From Bradyrhizobium sp. ISRA464 (GTDB lineage: Bacteria; Pseudomonadota; Alphaproteobacteria; Rhizobiales; Xanthobacteraceae), in NCBI RefSeq assembly GCF_029910095.1, contig NZ_CP094526.1, positions 248,001-312,000 on the forward strand: a stretch of 64,000 nt of DNA, read 5' to 3'. Positions 43,065 through 52,217 of the stretch are shown here, one piece after another. The notes under the pieces were generated by a model that was not told where the DNA came from, searched no databases, and saw nothing but the letters and a program-made list of their open reading frames with translations. The position numbers and the translations under genes are program-made. Within the stretch, counting starts at the first letter, position 1, and every line of letters starts with the position of its first letter.

Positions 43065-43190
43065 CTCCCTCGCCCCGCTCTTGCGGGGAGAGGGTCGGGG
43101 TGAGGGACTGCATCCGCAGATACCGGGCTGTCGAAACTCCCTCTCACCCGGATTGCTGTGCAATCCGACCTCTCCCCGCAAGCGGGGCGA
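43065..43190. repeat. Family B palindromic repeat, copy 2
   Basis: The element starts ctccctcgccccgctcttgc and ends ctctccccgcaagcggggcg, with the inner pair ggattgctgtgcaatcc. It lies between tsaD and gpsA on the same strand, so the two genes are probably not tightly coupled. Confidence 0.8.
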
Positions 43191-43229
43191 CGTAAGAAGG
43201 AATCTGCGGTGCACGCGGTCGGGCATCGT

Positions 43230-44303
43230 TCAATATCCGGCGCGGCTATTGGCGTAGCCGGCTGGCGCCTTGGCGTTGGCGTCGAGCAGCCAGCGTGCGC
43301 GGGGCGGCGCCTCCATCGTGTCGGTCAGTCCGATCGCCATCCGCTCGGCGCCGGTCCAGGCGATCATCGCGCCGTTGTCGGTGCAGAGCGCCGGCGGCGG
43401 AATGATCAATGTGGTCTGCGCGCGTGCCGCGACATCCTGCAATGCGTCGCGGATGGCGTGATTGGCGGCGACGCCGCCGGCCGCGACCAGCGCCCGCGGC
43501 GTGCCGAATTGCTCCTGAAAAAGCTTCAGGCCGACGCTCAGCCGGTCAGCGGTCGATTCCAGCACCGCGGCCTGGAAGCTCGCGCAGAGATCGCTGATGT
43601 CCTCCGGTTCCAACGGCGTCAGCCGGCTGGCCTCGTTGCGGACCGCCGTCTTCAACCCTGACAGCGAGAAGTTCGCATCCGGCCGTCCGAGCATCGGGCG
43701 CGGGAAGGCGAAGCGCTTCGGATCGCCGCCTTCGGCCGCGCGCTCGACCTGCGGCCCGCCGGGATAAGGCAGCGACAGCATTTTTGCGACTTTGTCGAAA
43801 GCCTCGCCCATCGCGTCGTCGACCGTGGTGCCAAGACGCACATATTCGCCGACGCCGACCACGGCGACGATCTGGGTGTGTCCGCCCGAGGCCAGGAACA
43901 GGCAATAGGGAAACGCCAGCGCGCAGGTGAGCCGCGGCGTCAGCGCATGCGCCTCGAGATGGTTCACCGCGATCAGCGGGGTGTCGTGCACCATCGCGAT
44001 CGCCTTCGCGGTGGTCAGGCCGACGATCACGCCGCCGATCAGGCCGGGCCCGGCCGCGGCCGCGACCGCCGACAATTGCGGGTAGCCGACGCCGGCCTGC
44101 TTCATCGCGCTCGCGACGATGCCGTCGAGCAGGTCGACATGGGCGCGCGCGGCGATCTCCGGAACCACGCCGCCGAAACGGGCGTGCTCCTCGGTCTGCG
44201 AGCGCACGACGTTGGAAAGGATCCGCCCCGAACCGTCGCCCTGGCGCTCGACCACGGCGGCTGCGGTTTCATCGCAGGTGGTCTCGATCCCCAACACCAG
44301 CAT
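43230..44303 (-). CDS. tsaD: tRNA N6-threonylcarbamoyladenosine transferase TsaD
   Basis: The product is 357 residues from the ATG at 44303 ([20 protein letters not shown]), the usual start in the family; an upstream frame has no match. TsaD transfers the threonylcarbamoyl group to A37 of ANN-reading tRNAs with TsaB and TsaE. Conserved parts are the ASKHA phosphate loops, the metal-binding [31 protein letters not shown] and [20 protein letters not shown]. Length is normal. It is divergent from hemD. Confidence 0.96.
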   Translation of the reverse strand: MLVLGIETTCDETAAAVVERQGDGSGRILSNVVRSQTEEHARFGGVVPEIAARAHVDLLDGIVASAMKQAGVGYPQLSAVAAAAGPGLIGGVIVGLTTAKAIAMVHDTPLIAVNHLEAHALTPRLTCALAFPYCLFLASGGHTQIVAVVGVGEYVRLGTTVDDAMGEAFDKVAKMLSLPYPGGPQVERAAEGGDPKRFAFPRPMLGRPDANFSLSGLKTAVRNEASRLTPLEPEDISDLCASFQAAVLESTADRLSVGLKLFQEQFGTPRALVAAGGVAANHAIRDALQDVAARAQTTLIIPPPALCTDNGAMIAWTGAERMAIGLTDTMEAPPRARWLLDANAKAPAGYANSRAGY

Positions 44304-44482
44304 CGGTCGTTCGTTACTCAATTGCGGCCCTTGTGCTACGAGCATGATCCGGAAAGCCGGAACCGGTCTCCCGATCCAATCCTGCTCAATTGCAAAGAAA
44401 TGTCCCTTTCGGGGTAGCATTGCGAGGTCTTGAAGTGCAATCGGTAGCGAATCTCCATTTCGCGCGGCTGGAGCGCTGAACC

Positions 44483-45214
44483 GTGGCTGTTCTCGTCACG
44501 CGCCCACATCCCGACAATGAGGCGACGCTCGCCAGCCTGCGGGCGCGAGGCTTCGATGCTCTGGCGGCGCCGATGCTGCGCTTCGAGCCGTTGCCGTTTC
44601 ATGACGATGACGGCGCGCATTATGACGCAGTCATCCTGACGAGCGTCAATGCGCTGCGCGCGATCGATCTCGCCGGTAGCCGGCTGTTGCGATTGCCGCT
44701 GTTCGCGGTCGGAGCCCACACCGCCGACGCCGCGCGGGCGGCCGGCTTCGGCCAGATCCTCGTGGCGAAGGGCGATGCCGTCGCGCTGCGCGATCTCGTG
44801 CTGGCGCAGGTCGAAGCCGGAGCGTTGAAGACTGCCGCCACGCTGCTCTATCCCGCCGGCGCCGACCTCTCGCGCGATCTCGCGGGCGAGCTTGGCAAGA
44901 AGGGATTGACCGTCGTCACCCGCACCACCTACCGGATGGCGCCGGTCGCAAGCTTTCCGGGCGAGGTCAGAGAGGCGTTCCTGGCGAACCGGATCACGGC
45001 GGTGCTGCACTATTCGCGCCGCAGCGCGCGGGCCTTCCTGGACGCGGCGCGCGCCGGCGGGCTCGAAATCTCGGCTTTGGCGCTGCCGCAATGCTGCATC
45101 TCGGCCGCCGTCGCCTCGGTGCTGCGTGACGCCGGCGCCACCCAGGTGGCGGTGGCGACACGGCCGGATGAGAGCGCGCTGCTGGACGCGCTGGTCCGCG
45201 CCTTGCGATCCTGA
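44483..45214 (+). CDS. hemD: Uroporphyrinogen-III synthase
   Basis: The 243-residue product starts at the GTG at 44483. It shows the weakly conserved HemD pattern: [20 protein letters not shown] at the N-terminus, [50 protein letters not shown] and [17 protein letters not shown]. HemD closes and rearranges hydroxymethylbilane to uroporphyrinogen III. It heads the hemD-mitofilin-hemY group. hemC, which commonly lies just before it in related bacteria, is missing. The 179-bp gap to tsaD instead contains a piece of the gagcatgatccgga repeat at about 44340. Confidence 0.9.
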   Translation: MAVLVTRPHPDNEATLASLRARGFDALAAPMLRFEPLPFHDDDGAHYDAVILTSVNALRAIDLAGSRLLRLPLFAVGAHTADAARAAGFGQILVAKGDAVALRDLVLAQVEAGALKTAATLLYPAGADLSRDLAGELGKKGLTVVTRTTYRMAPVASFPGEVREAFLANRITAVLHYSRRSARAFLDAARAGGLEISALALPQCCISAAVASVLRDAGATQVAVATRPDESALLDALVRALRS

Positions 45215-45336
45215 CCCGGCCTAATTCTTTCGTCTGGTCATGACGTTAGCCATTTCCCAGTTTTTCGGATCGTGCTCTGAGAACCCAAGCCGATTCTGCT
45301 AGAATGTGCCGTCATTCGTTTTTTGAGGACCCTGCG

Positions 45337-46509
45337 ATGGCTGAAGAGAGGCCCGAGGATACAGCACCGTCGCCGGATTCCGCCCGGCCCAAGCGCGCGC
45401 CGCCGACCATTGAACTCGAGGCGACCGAGGTCTCCAGCGAGGCCCCGAAGACGGAGCAGCCCGAGGCATCCGCCGATACGGCTGCGCCCGAAGCCCCACC
45501 CCGGCCCGAGCCGCGTCCCGAGACCGCTTCGGAAGCGCCGGTGTCCGAGCCGCCGCGGCCGGTCTCGCCCTGGGTGGTCGCACCGGTCGCCGGTGCGGTG
45601 GCCGCCGCGCTGGTGATCGGCGTCGGCTGGCTGCTCGGCTGGCCACAGGTGCAGCCCGCGTCACAGCTCAACACCGCGGCAATCGACGATCTCAGCGCGC
45701 GCGTCGCCGAGCTGGAATCAAAGGTCAATAGGCCGCCGGCGGCCGATCCGCGCCTCGAGGCACTGGATAAATCGATCGCGGCGTTGCGCAGCGAGCTCGC
45801 CGCCACGCGGGCGCAATCCGACAAGCTGGCGGCCGCCGCTACCGGCGCGAAGGCGTTGCCCGATCTGTCGGCGATCACCGCGCGCATCGACCGGATCGAG
45901 GGCGCAGTGAAAGCGCAGAACGCCGAGATCGCCAAGCAGGACAGCAAGATCGCCGACACCCGAGCCGAGGCGAAGCCGGCCGATGACACGCCGTTGCGCC
46001 GGCTCGTCGCCGCATCTCTGCTCGACGTCGCGGTCCGCCATGGCGATCCTTTCGTCGCTTCGCTTGCGGCCGCGAAAGCGCTCGCCGACGACCCGGATAC
46101 CCTGAAGCCGCTCGACGCCTTCGCGGCATCCGGAGTCCCAAACGCAAACAAGCTCTGCCGAGAATTGATCGAAATCGTCCCCAAGCTCGCGCCGCCGGCG
46201 CAGGATGCGACGACGGGTGCAGGGTTGGTCGATCGGCTGGAGGCCGGAGCTTCCAAGCTGATCCGGATCGAGCGGACCGACGGCACCGGCACCGGCACGG
46301 ATCGCGGCAGCATCGTCGCGCGGATGACCTCGGCCGCCGTGCACAACGATCTGGCGCGTGCCGAACATGAATTGAGGTCGCTGCCGCCGGCCGATCGCAC
46401 CGCGGCGCAAGCCTGGATCGAGAGGGTGGACGCGCGGCGCGCCGCGCTCGACTCATCGCGAAAGTTCGCCGACAACGCGATGGCGGCGCTCGCCTCGGTC
46501 AATCAATAG
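45337..46509 (+). CDS. Mitofilin-like inner-membrane protein (COG4223)
   Basis: The product is 390 residues from the ATG at 45337. It has an acidic, Pro/Glu-rich cytoplasmic N-terminus (about 1-80), then one transmembrane helix (VVAPVAGAVAAALVIGVGWL). A periplasmic coiled coil follows (IDDLSARVAELESKV, SIAALRSELAATRAQSDKL). The C-terminal mitofilin domain has LLDVAVRHGDPFVASLAAAK and WIERVDARRAALDSSRKFAD. The family is the alphaproteobacterial ancestor of mitochondrial Mic60, which shapes inner-membrane folds and binds the outer membrane. It sits between hemD and hemY, the conserved order in alphaproteobacteria. Confidence 0.9.
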   Translation: MAEERPEDTAPSPDSARPKRAPPTIELEATEVSSEAPKTEQPEASADTAAPEAPPRPEPRPETASEAPVSEPPRPVSPWVVAPVAGAVAAALVIGVGWLLGWPQVQPASQLNTAAIDDLSARVAELESKVNRPPAADPRLEALDKSIAALRSELAATRAQSDKLAAAATGAKALPDLSAITARIDRIEGAVKAQNAEIAKQDSKIADTRAEAKPADDTPLRRLVAASLLDVAVRHGDPFVASLAAAKALADDPDTLKPLDAFAASGVPNANKLCRELIEIVPKLAPPAQDATTGAGLVDRLEAGASKLIRIERTDGTGTGTDRGSIVARMTSAAVHNDLARAEHELRSLPPADRTAAQAWIERVDARRAALDSSRKFADNAMAALASVNQ

Positions 46510-46516
46510 GCCCTCG

Positions 46517-48247
46517 ATGATCCGGATCATTCTGTTCCTGCTGTTGATCGCGCTTGCTGCAGCGGGCGCGGCCTGGGTGGCCGACCAAACCGGCGACGTC
46601 GTGCTGTCATGGGACCGCTGGCGTGTCGTGACGACGCTGCCGGTGCTCGTGCTCTGCATCGGCATCGTCGTGGTTGCAGCGATGGCGGCGTGGACGATCC
46701 TGCGCGCGCTCTGGAAGATGCCGGAAGGCATCCGCCGTGCCGGCCGCGAGCGCCGCCGCGCCCGCGGCCGCCATGCCATCACGCAAGGCCTGCTCGCGAT
46801 CGGCCATGGCGACGCCTCTTCTGCCCGCATGCATGCCGACGTGGCGCGCCGCCATGCCGAAAACGATCCGCTGACGCTGCTCTTGCACGCGCAGTCGGCG
46901 CAGCTCGATGGCGACCGTGCCGGCGCGCAGCGCGCCTTCCGCGCGATGGCCGAGCGCGAGGATACGCGGCTGCTCGGCCTGCGCGGCCTCTTCATCGAGG
47001 CGCAGCGCGCCGACGATCCGGTCGCGGCGGTGATGATCGCCGAGGAGGCGCTGAAAGTGTCGCCCTCGTCGTCATGGGCTTCGCACGCGGTGCTCGGCTT
47101 CTGCTGCGCCAAGGGCGATTGGGCCGGCGCGCTGGCGATCCTCGACAACAATCAGTCATCGGGATTGATCGACAAGGCGACATACCGGCGGCAGCGCGGC
47201 GTGCTGCTGACGGCGCGCGCGCTGGAACTGGAGACGGTCGATCGCGATCTGTCGCGCGAGAGCGTGATGGAGGCGGTCAAGCTCGCGCCGACACTGATTC
47301 CGGCCGCGGTGCTCGCGGCCAAATTCGACAGCGAGGCGCATCAGGTGCGCCGCGCCATGCGCCTCGTCGAAACCGCCTGGCTGGCGCAGCCGCATCCCGA
47401 TCTTGCCGACGCCTATGCGCATGTGCGCCTCGGCGATTCCGCACGCCAGCGCCTGGTCCGCGTCGAGACGCTGGCGGCCAAGACGGCAGGTCACATCGAA
47501 GGCGCGCTGGCGGTCGCCCGCGCGGCGATTGACGCGTCCGAGTTCGCCAAGGCGCGGGGGGCGCTGGAACCGTTCATCGCGGCGCCGACCCAGCGCGTCG
47601 CGCTGCTGATGGCCGAGATCGAGCGCACCGAGCATGGCGACAGCGGCCGGGCGCGCGCCTGGACCCTGCGCGCGGTGCGGGCGCTACACGATCCGGCCTG
47701 GACCGCTGACGGCTACGTCTCGGACCGCTGGCGTCCGGTCTCGCCGGTCACCGGCCGGCTCGACGCCTTCCAGTGGCAGACACCGGTGGCGGCGCTGCCG
47801 TCGGACAAGCCCGGTCCTGTCGATACATCGGCATTCGAGGAGGCGATGCTGGCCCCGCGCCGGGTCGAGCCGCCGGCGGAGGCGGGCAACGAGCCACCAG
47901 CGCCAAGGCCGGTCGAGCCGATCGAGATGAAACCCGCCGCGCCGGCCGCCCCAGCCGCGCAGGACAATGCCCCGCCCATGCCGGAGACGATTGAGGCCGA
48001 CCCGGCCCCGGCTGAGCCCGCGCCGCCCGAATCAGCCCCATCAGCGCCAGCCCCCCTGTTCCGGTCCCGTACCGACCTGCCCAAGGCGGCGCCAGCGCCA
48101 GTTCCGGCCGTGATCCCCATCGTCCGCGCCCCTGACGACCCCGGGGTCGACGAGGATGGCGCAAGAGACGAATTTGCCGAGCAAATTGGCCCGCCCAAGG
48201 CCCAGATGGGCGGCTGGCGCGGATTTCTGTCACGTTTGGGAAGCTAA
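46517..48247 (+). CDS. hemY: HemY-family membrane protein with TPR repeats
   Basis: This 576-residue protein starts 8 bp after the mitofilin gene. Two N-terminal membrane helices (IRIILFLLLIALAAAGAAWV; VLVLCIGIVVVAAMAAWTIL) are the HemY_N domain. A cytoplasmic or periplasmic TPR array follows, with repeats such as LGLRGLFIEAQRADDPVAAV and VLGFCCAKGDWAGALAILDN. The last 170 residues are a Pro/Ala-rich tail ending PKAQMGGWRGFLSRLGS. It is not the protoporphyrinogen oxidase also called HemY. Its link to heme synthesis rests on its conserved place in this operon. Confidence 0.92.
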   Translation: MIRIILFLLLIALAAAGAAWVADQTGDVVLSWDRWRVVTTLPVLVLCIGIVVVAAMAAWTILRALWKMPEGIRRAGRERRRARGRHAITQGLLAIGHGDASSARMHADVARRHAENDPLTLLLHAQSAQLDGDRAGAQRAFRAMAEREDTRLLGLRGLFIEAQRADDPVAAVMIAEEALKVSPSSSWASHAVLGFCCAKGDWAGALAILDNNQSSGLIDKATYRRQRGVLLTARALELETVDRDLSRESVMEAVKLAPTLIPAAVLAAKFDSEAHQVRRAMRLVETAWLAQPHPDLADAYAHVRLGDSARQRLVRVETLAAKTAGHIEGALAVARAAIDASEFAKARGALEPFIAAPTQRVALLMAEIERTEHGDSGRARAWTLRAVRALHDPAWTADGYVSDRWRPVSPVTGRLDAFQWQTPVAALPSDKPGPVDTSAFEEAMLAPRRVEPPAEAGNEPPAPRPVEPIEMKPAAPAAPAAQDNAPPMPETIEADPAPAEPAPPESAPSAPAPLFRSRTDLPKAAPAPVPAVIPIVRAPDDPGVDEDGARDEFAEQIGPPKAQMGGWRGFLSRLGS

Positions 48248-48355
48248 TTCGCGGTTAGATAACCGCTGTGCGGTTAAATACCCGCGTTTTCCTTGCCAAT
48301 CGAGGCCATGCCCGATATCAGGTGGCTGCCCTTCAGGGCAGTTGCCGAACGGTCC

Positions 48356-48431
48356 GCCGCAATAGCTCAGTCGGTAGAGCACGTCATTCGTAATGACGGG
48401 GTCGGGGGTTCGAATCCCTCTTGCGGCACCA
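48356..48431 (+). tRNA. tRNA-Thr (CGT)
   Basis: The 76-nt cloverleaf has acceptor stem GCCGCAA/TTGCGGC with encoded CCA. The D-arm is TAGCTCAGTCGGTAGAGCA and the T-arm GGGGGTTCGAATCCC. The anticodon stem CGTCA/TGACG closes the loop TTCGTAA, giving anticodon CGT, which reads ACG. Confidence 0.97.
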
Positions 48432-48774
48432 GTCCTCAGACTTGTCCAGCCCGGAGACGGCTGGACGCAGGCTACTTTGCGTGGGGTTGTTTTCCACATT
48501 TTGGTGGAGGCCGCAGCCCGCCGGGCACGACGGCGCCTTTCTCGAAGGCGAATGGGCCTTTCCAGGCTGTCGCTCAAATTCGCGGGTTTGGTCCCAGCAG
48601 TGAAGATTGACTGACACGCTCTCCGTCACCGCTCAAAAAGGTCGAACCCGGCCAAGGTCGTCCGGCCGTGTCGGACCAGCAGAAGGTGGCTGTGATCAGA
48701 AAGCGAAAGCGCCCCCTGGATCGGATCCAGGGGCGCTGTTGCGTTGAGCGGATGGTCCTTGCGAACCGGTCGCC
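48432..48774. other. 340-bp gap; hairpin near the deacetylase end
   Basis: No gene is seen here. The only structure is a strong stem at 48708-48736 (gcgccccctggatc pairing with gatccaggggcgc). It lies about 40 bp after the stop of the minus-strand deacetylase and may be its terminator. The T-run on that side is interrupted (ctttcgctttc). Confidence 0.55.
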
Positions 48775-49848
48775 TTACTCCGCGACCGTCTGCACGACGT
48801 TGCCGATCGGGCGACCCGATGCGGTCGGTTTCTCGAGCTTGGTCATCATCGCATCGTATTCGGGCAGCGTTTCGAGCTGGGTCTTGGGCTTCATCCAGAC
48901 CACCTTGTAGCCGCCCGCCTTCAGCCGGCGCAGCAGCGTCGGCAAGGCCTGCGCGGTGTGCTTCTGCAGGTCGTGCATCAGGATGATGCCCTTGCCCTGC
49001 TTCTCGAGCTTGGTCATCACATTCTGGATCACTTCGTCCGCACTCTTGGACTTGAAGTCGTTGGAATCGACGTCGACGGAGAACATCGCGATGTTGCGGG
49101 AGCCGAGATAGGCCGTGGTCGCCGGCGTGTGCGCCAGTGCCGGGAAGCGGAAGAACGGCGCGGGGGCGGTGCCCAGCGCGATCTTCACGGCGCTGAAGCC
49201 CTTCTCGATCTCGTCCTTGGCCTGCTGCTCGGTGATCTTCTTGCTCGCAAGATGCGCATGCGACCAGGTGTGGGCGCCGATGGTGTGGCCGGCGGCCAGG
49301 ACCTGGCGGAGGATATCCGGATGATAGGTGGTGTGCAGGCCGATCGGGAAGAACACGGCTTTGGTGCACTCATCCGCCAACGCCTTGAGCACGGCGGGCG
49401 TGGTCGGCCACGGACCGTCGTCGAACGTCAGCACGACCTCCTTGTCGGTCAGGAAGTCGTACTGCTTGTATTGCAGGAAGCCGAAGCCCGGACCGCCTGA
49501 CGTGTCGACCACGACAGTGCGGCTGACGCCGAGCGCGTCGGGATTAGTGCAGGCCTGCTTGCGTGCGGCCGCGACCGGTGCGGGCCCCGGCGCGGGCGCG
49601 GGGGCAGGTGCCGCCGCCGGCTGCGCCGCGGCGGTTGTGGCGTCGGCGCGCTTCGACAGCGCGGCGGTGACCTCGACATCGTCCTTGGCTGCCGCCTTCG
49701 CAGCCGCCGGCAGCGGATCGGCCGTGCGGGCAGCGACGGTTTGAGGGGGAGAAGCGTCGGCGCGCGGGGAGGAGGTCCAGAACCACACTCCGGCGATCGC
49801 AACCGCCGCTACAAGACTGGCCAGCATCAGGCCCAACGCATTACGCAT
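48775..49848 (-). CDS. Secreted polysaccharide deacetylase (NodB homology domain)
   Basis: The product is 357 residues from the ATG at 49848. An N-terminal signal or anchor (LGLMLASLVAAVAIAGVWFW) is followed by a long Ala/Pro low-complexity linker (to about residue 95). The carbohydrate esterase 4 domain follows: VVLTFDDGPWPTTPAVLKAL with the catalytic Asp pair, IGAHTWSHAHLASK with the metal histidines, APFFRFPALAHTPATT and KGIILMHDLQKHTAQALPTL. Such enzymes remove N-acetyl groups from chitin oligomers, peptidoglycan or exopolysaccharide. The substrate is unknown, and no nodulation genes are nearby. Confidence 0.9.
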   Translation of the reverse strand: MRNALGLMLASLVAAVAIAGVWFWTSSPRADASPPQTVAARTADPLPAAAKAAAKDDVEVTAALSKRADATTAAAQPAAAPAPAPAPGPAPVAAARKQACTNPDALGVSRTVVVDTSGGPGFGFLQYKQYDFLTDKEVVLTFDDGPWPTTPAVLKALADECTKAVFFPIGLHTTYHPDILRQVLAAGHTIGAHTWSHAHLASKKITEQQAKDEIEKGFSAVKIALGTAPAPFFRFPALAHTPATTAYLGSRNIAMFSVDVDSNDFKSKSADEVIQNVMTKLEKQGKGIILMHDLQKHTAQALPTLLRRLKAGGYKVVWMKPKTQLETLPEYDAMMTKLEKPTASGRPIGNVVQTVAE

Positions 49849-50125
49849 TGCTACACACTTCCTAAGGACTCGGGATACGCCACAGCCGTAACGAGCGATT
49901 AATGCCAACAAGGTCTTAACGCGGTCCCAACAAGCCGCCGGGAGCGCAAGAAAAAGAGCGCCTTAGCCTTGCGTGATGATCGTCACAGTCGGGCGGCTGC
50001 CGCACGAGCAGGTTCGGACCGTCAAGCAAGGGGACCGCGCTTTGCGCCTGCGCCGCTTCAAGCTTCTTCGGTGCGTCGGAACGCTATAGAACCCAAGGCG
50101 TCGTATTCCTTAGAGGTTTTGAGAG

Positions 50126-50338
50126 ATGACCAGATTTCTGCTTGCCTTCGTTCCGCTGGTCCTGATTGCGTCCGCCGCGTCGGCGCAGCAGGGGCATGAT
50201 GCCTGCACGCGCGATGCAACCCGATTCTGCCGCGCCCATCTCAATGACGGCGATCAGGTCGTGCTGGCCTGCCTGAAGGAGCATCGCGGCCGCCTGACCA
50301 AGGCGTGCCAGCGGACGCTGGCCGAGCACGGGGAGTAA
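50126..50338 (+). CDS. Small secreted cysteine-rich repeat protein
   Basis: This 70-residue protein has a signal peptide (MTRFLLAFVPLVLIASAASA) and one repeat of the Cys-rich GLG1 type. Four cysteines (27, 35, 49, 61) lie in CTRDATRFCRAHLNDGDQVV, LACLKEHRG and KACQRTL, which would make two disulfides after export. The family is common in rhizobia and has no known function. The ATG at 50126 follows an agaggttttgagag leader that includes a ribosome site. The gap 49849-50125 before it holds only promoter sequence as far as I can see. Confidence 0.85.
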   Translation: MTRFLLAFVPLVLIASAASAQQGHDACTRDATRFCRAHLNDGDQVVLACLKEHRGRLTKACQRTLAEHGE

Positions 50339-50388
50339 CTGGTTCCGGGTTCATCGCTGACGCGATGCCCCGGAATGACGGCAGGGGG

Positions 50389-52068
50389 CTACGTACTGCT
50401 TCCCGCCGCGGTCGCGACCACCGGGATCACCTCGTTGGCGGCGCGGTCCGGCGTCTCCTCCTTCCAGCGCACCGATCCGAACGGACGCTCCAGCATCCGG
50501 CGCACCCGGATCGGCTCGGCGCCGATGTGGAAGCTGGCCGCCTTCTGGTGCAATTCGCGCTCGATCTGGGTGGCGCGGTTGCGCTGCCGCAGGAAGTCGA
50601 GCCAGGTCGGGCAGTGATAGCGCTCGGTCCAGAGCTCGGGATCGGCGATGTCGCGCGCGATCGACCAGCCATAGGCGCCGTTGCGCTGCCGGCTGAGCTG
50701 CACGTCCTGCATCACATTGTGGAAGGCGCGGGCGTTGTCCTGCGCCACGCGATATTCGATCTCGACCACCAGCGGCCCGCTGCGTCCGGTCAGTTGCAGA
50801 CGCACTTCGGGATCGGCGAGTGCCTCGGTCGCATCTTCGTTGCGGGCGCCGACCGGCGGCATCCTGAGCCAGAGGCCGAGCAGCGGCGACAGCAGCATCA
50901 ACCCGGCGGAGATCAATAGCGCGGTCTCGACGCCGGCCACGTCGGTGATGCGGCCCCAGCCCCAGCTTCCGATCGCGATGCCGCCGGCGATTGCGGCCTG
51001 GAAGGCGGCAAGCGAGCGGCCCGCGACCCAGCGTGGCGCCGAGAGCTGCACGCCGATATTGAACAGCGCCACCGCGAGCATCCATGCCGCGCCCGCGATC
51101 ACCAGCGCGGCGGCCGTGATCACCGGCTCCTTGCTCAGCGCAACGCCGGCGATCGCGCCTCCCATCATCAGCGTGCAGGCGCGAATCGCGGCCTCGCCGC
51201 TGAGGCGGCGCCTGATCTCGCTGATGTTGAGCGCGCCGATCACCGCGCCCATGCCGAACGCGCCGAGCATGATGCCGTAGGTCTGCGCGCCGCCATGCAG
51301 GAGGTCGCGCGCGACCAGCGGCATCAGTGCGGAGACTGAGCCGCCGATGATGCCGGTGACCATGGTGCGGGTCAGCACGATCTTGATCGACGGCGAATTG
51401 GTGATGTAGCGCACGCCCGAGACGATGGCGCGGTTCAGCCGTTCGCGCGGCAGCCGCGACGGTTCGTTGACGCGATTCCACAGGAACAGCACGACCAGCA
51501 GCGGCAGATACAGCACGGCGTTGGCGGCGAACGCCGCAACGGCGCCGGCGGCCGCCACCACGATGCCGCCGATCGCAGGTCCGAAGCTGCGCGCGATGTT
51601 GTAGCTGATGCCGTTGAGCGCAACGGCGGCGGGCAGCGTTTCGGCCGGCACCTGCTCGCTGACCGAGGATTGCCAGGCCGGGCCGAACAGCGCCATGCCG
51701 CTGCCGACGACGAAGCACAGCGCGAGCAGGATATTCGGCGTCACCAGATTGAGCCATGCCAGCACCGTCAGCGTGGTGGCGCCGGTGAGTGCGATCGCCA
51801 GCGACACCAGCGCGACGACCCGGCGGTCATGCATGTCGGCGATGGCGCCGGCCGGCATCGAGATCAGCATCACCGGCAGCATCAGCGCGGTCTGCACCAG
51901 GGCGACCTTGTCGGCCTCCGGTGTCATCTGCGTCATGGCCCAGGCGGCGCCGACGCCCTGGATCAGGATGCCGAGATTGGAGAGAAGGCTGGCGAGCCAG
52001 ATCCGCCTGAAGATTGAGTGCCGTAACGGTGCAGTGATACTGTCAGTGCGCGTCGACGGTGCGGTCAT
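50389..52068 (-). CDS. MFS_3 family transporter with C-terminal soluble domain
   Basis: This 559-residue protein has a 12-helix MFS part (about 1-410). It begins with PLRHSIFRRIWLASLLSNLG and contains PAGAIADMHDRRVVALVSLA after helix 2 and NGISYNIARSFGPAIGGIVV. The C-terminal domain (about 425-540) has VEIEYRVAQDNARAFHNVMQ and RYHCPTWLDFLRQRNRATQI, an alpha/beta-barrel of the kind seen in monooxygenase-like dimers. This fused layout is typical of the MFS_3 (EntS/TetV-like) transporters, which export siderophores or drugs. The role of the soluble domain is not known. No siderophore genes are adjacent. Confidence 0.9.
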   Translation of the reverse strand: MTAPSTRTDSITAPLRHSIFRRIWLASLLSNLGILIQGVGAAWAMTQMTPEADKVALVQTALMLPVMLISMPAGAIADMHDRRVVALVSLAIALTGATTLTVLAWLNLVTPNILLALCFVVGSGMALFGPAWQSSVSEQVPAETLPAAVALNGISYNIARSFGPAIGGIVVAAAGAVAAFAANAVLYLPLLVVLFLWNRVNEPSRLPRERLNRAIVSGVRYITNSPSIKIVLTRTMVTGIIGGSVSALMPLVARDLLHGGAQTYGIMLGAFGMGAVIGALNISEIRRRLSGEAAIRACTLMMGGAIAGVALSKEPVITAAALVIAGAAWMLAVALFNIGVQLSAPRWVAGRSLAAFQAAIAGGIAIGSWGWGRITDVAGVETALLISAGLMLLSPLLGLWLRMPPVGARNEDATEALADPEVRLQLTGRSGPLVVEIEYRVAQDNARAFHNVMQDVQLSRQRNGAYGWSIARDIADPELWTERYHCPTWLDFLRQRNRATQIERELHQKAASFHIGAEPIRVRRMLERPFGSVRWKEETPDRAANEVIPVVATAAGSST

Positions 52069-52217
52069 ATCCGGTTCCGTTTGGCCTGCTATGGCTTGCT
52101 GATGATTCCGGCAGCATCAACTGATGCCTGCGAAAAGCGTGTCCTGTCCAGCAATTACGGTATCCATTGCGGACGTAAGGCACAGCTAAAGGCCTGAAAG
52201 GCTTGGGGAAGGGGACA

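Noticed and set aside
48775..49848. Nodulation gene nodB
   Set aside because: The protein has the general CE4 domain with a long secreted linker, and no nod genes or nod boxes are nearby.
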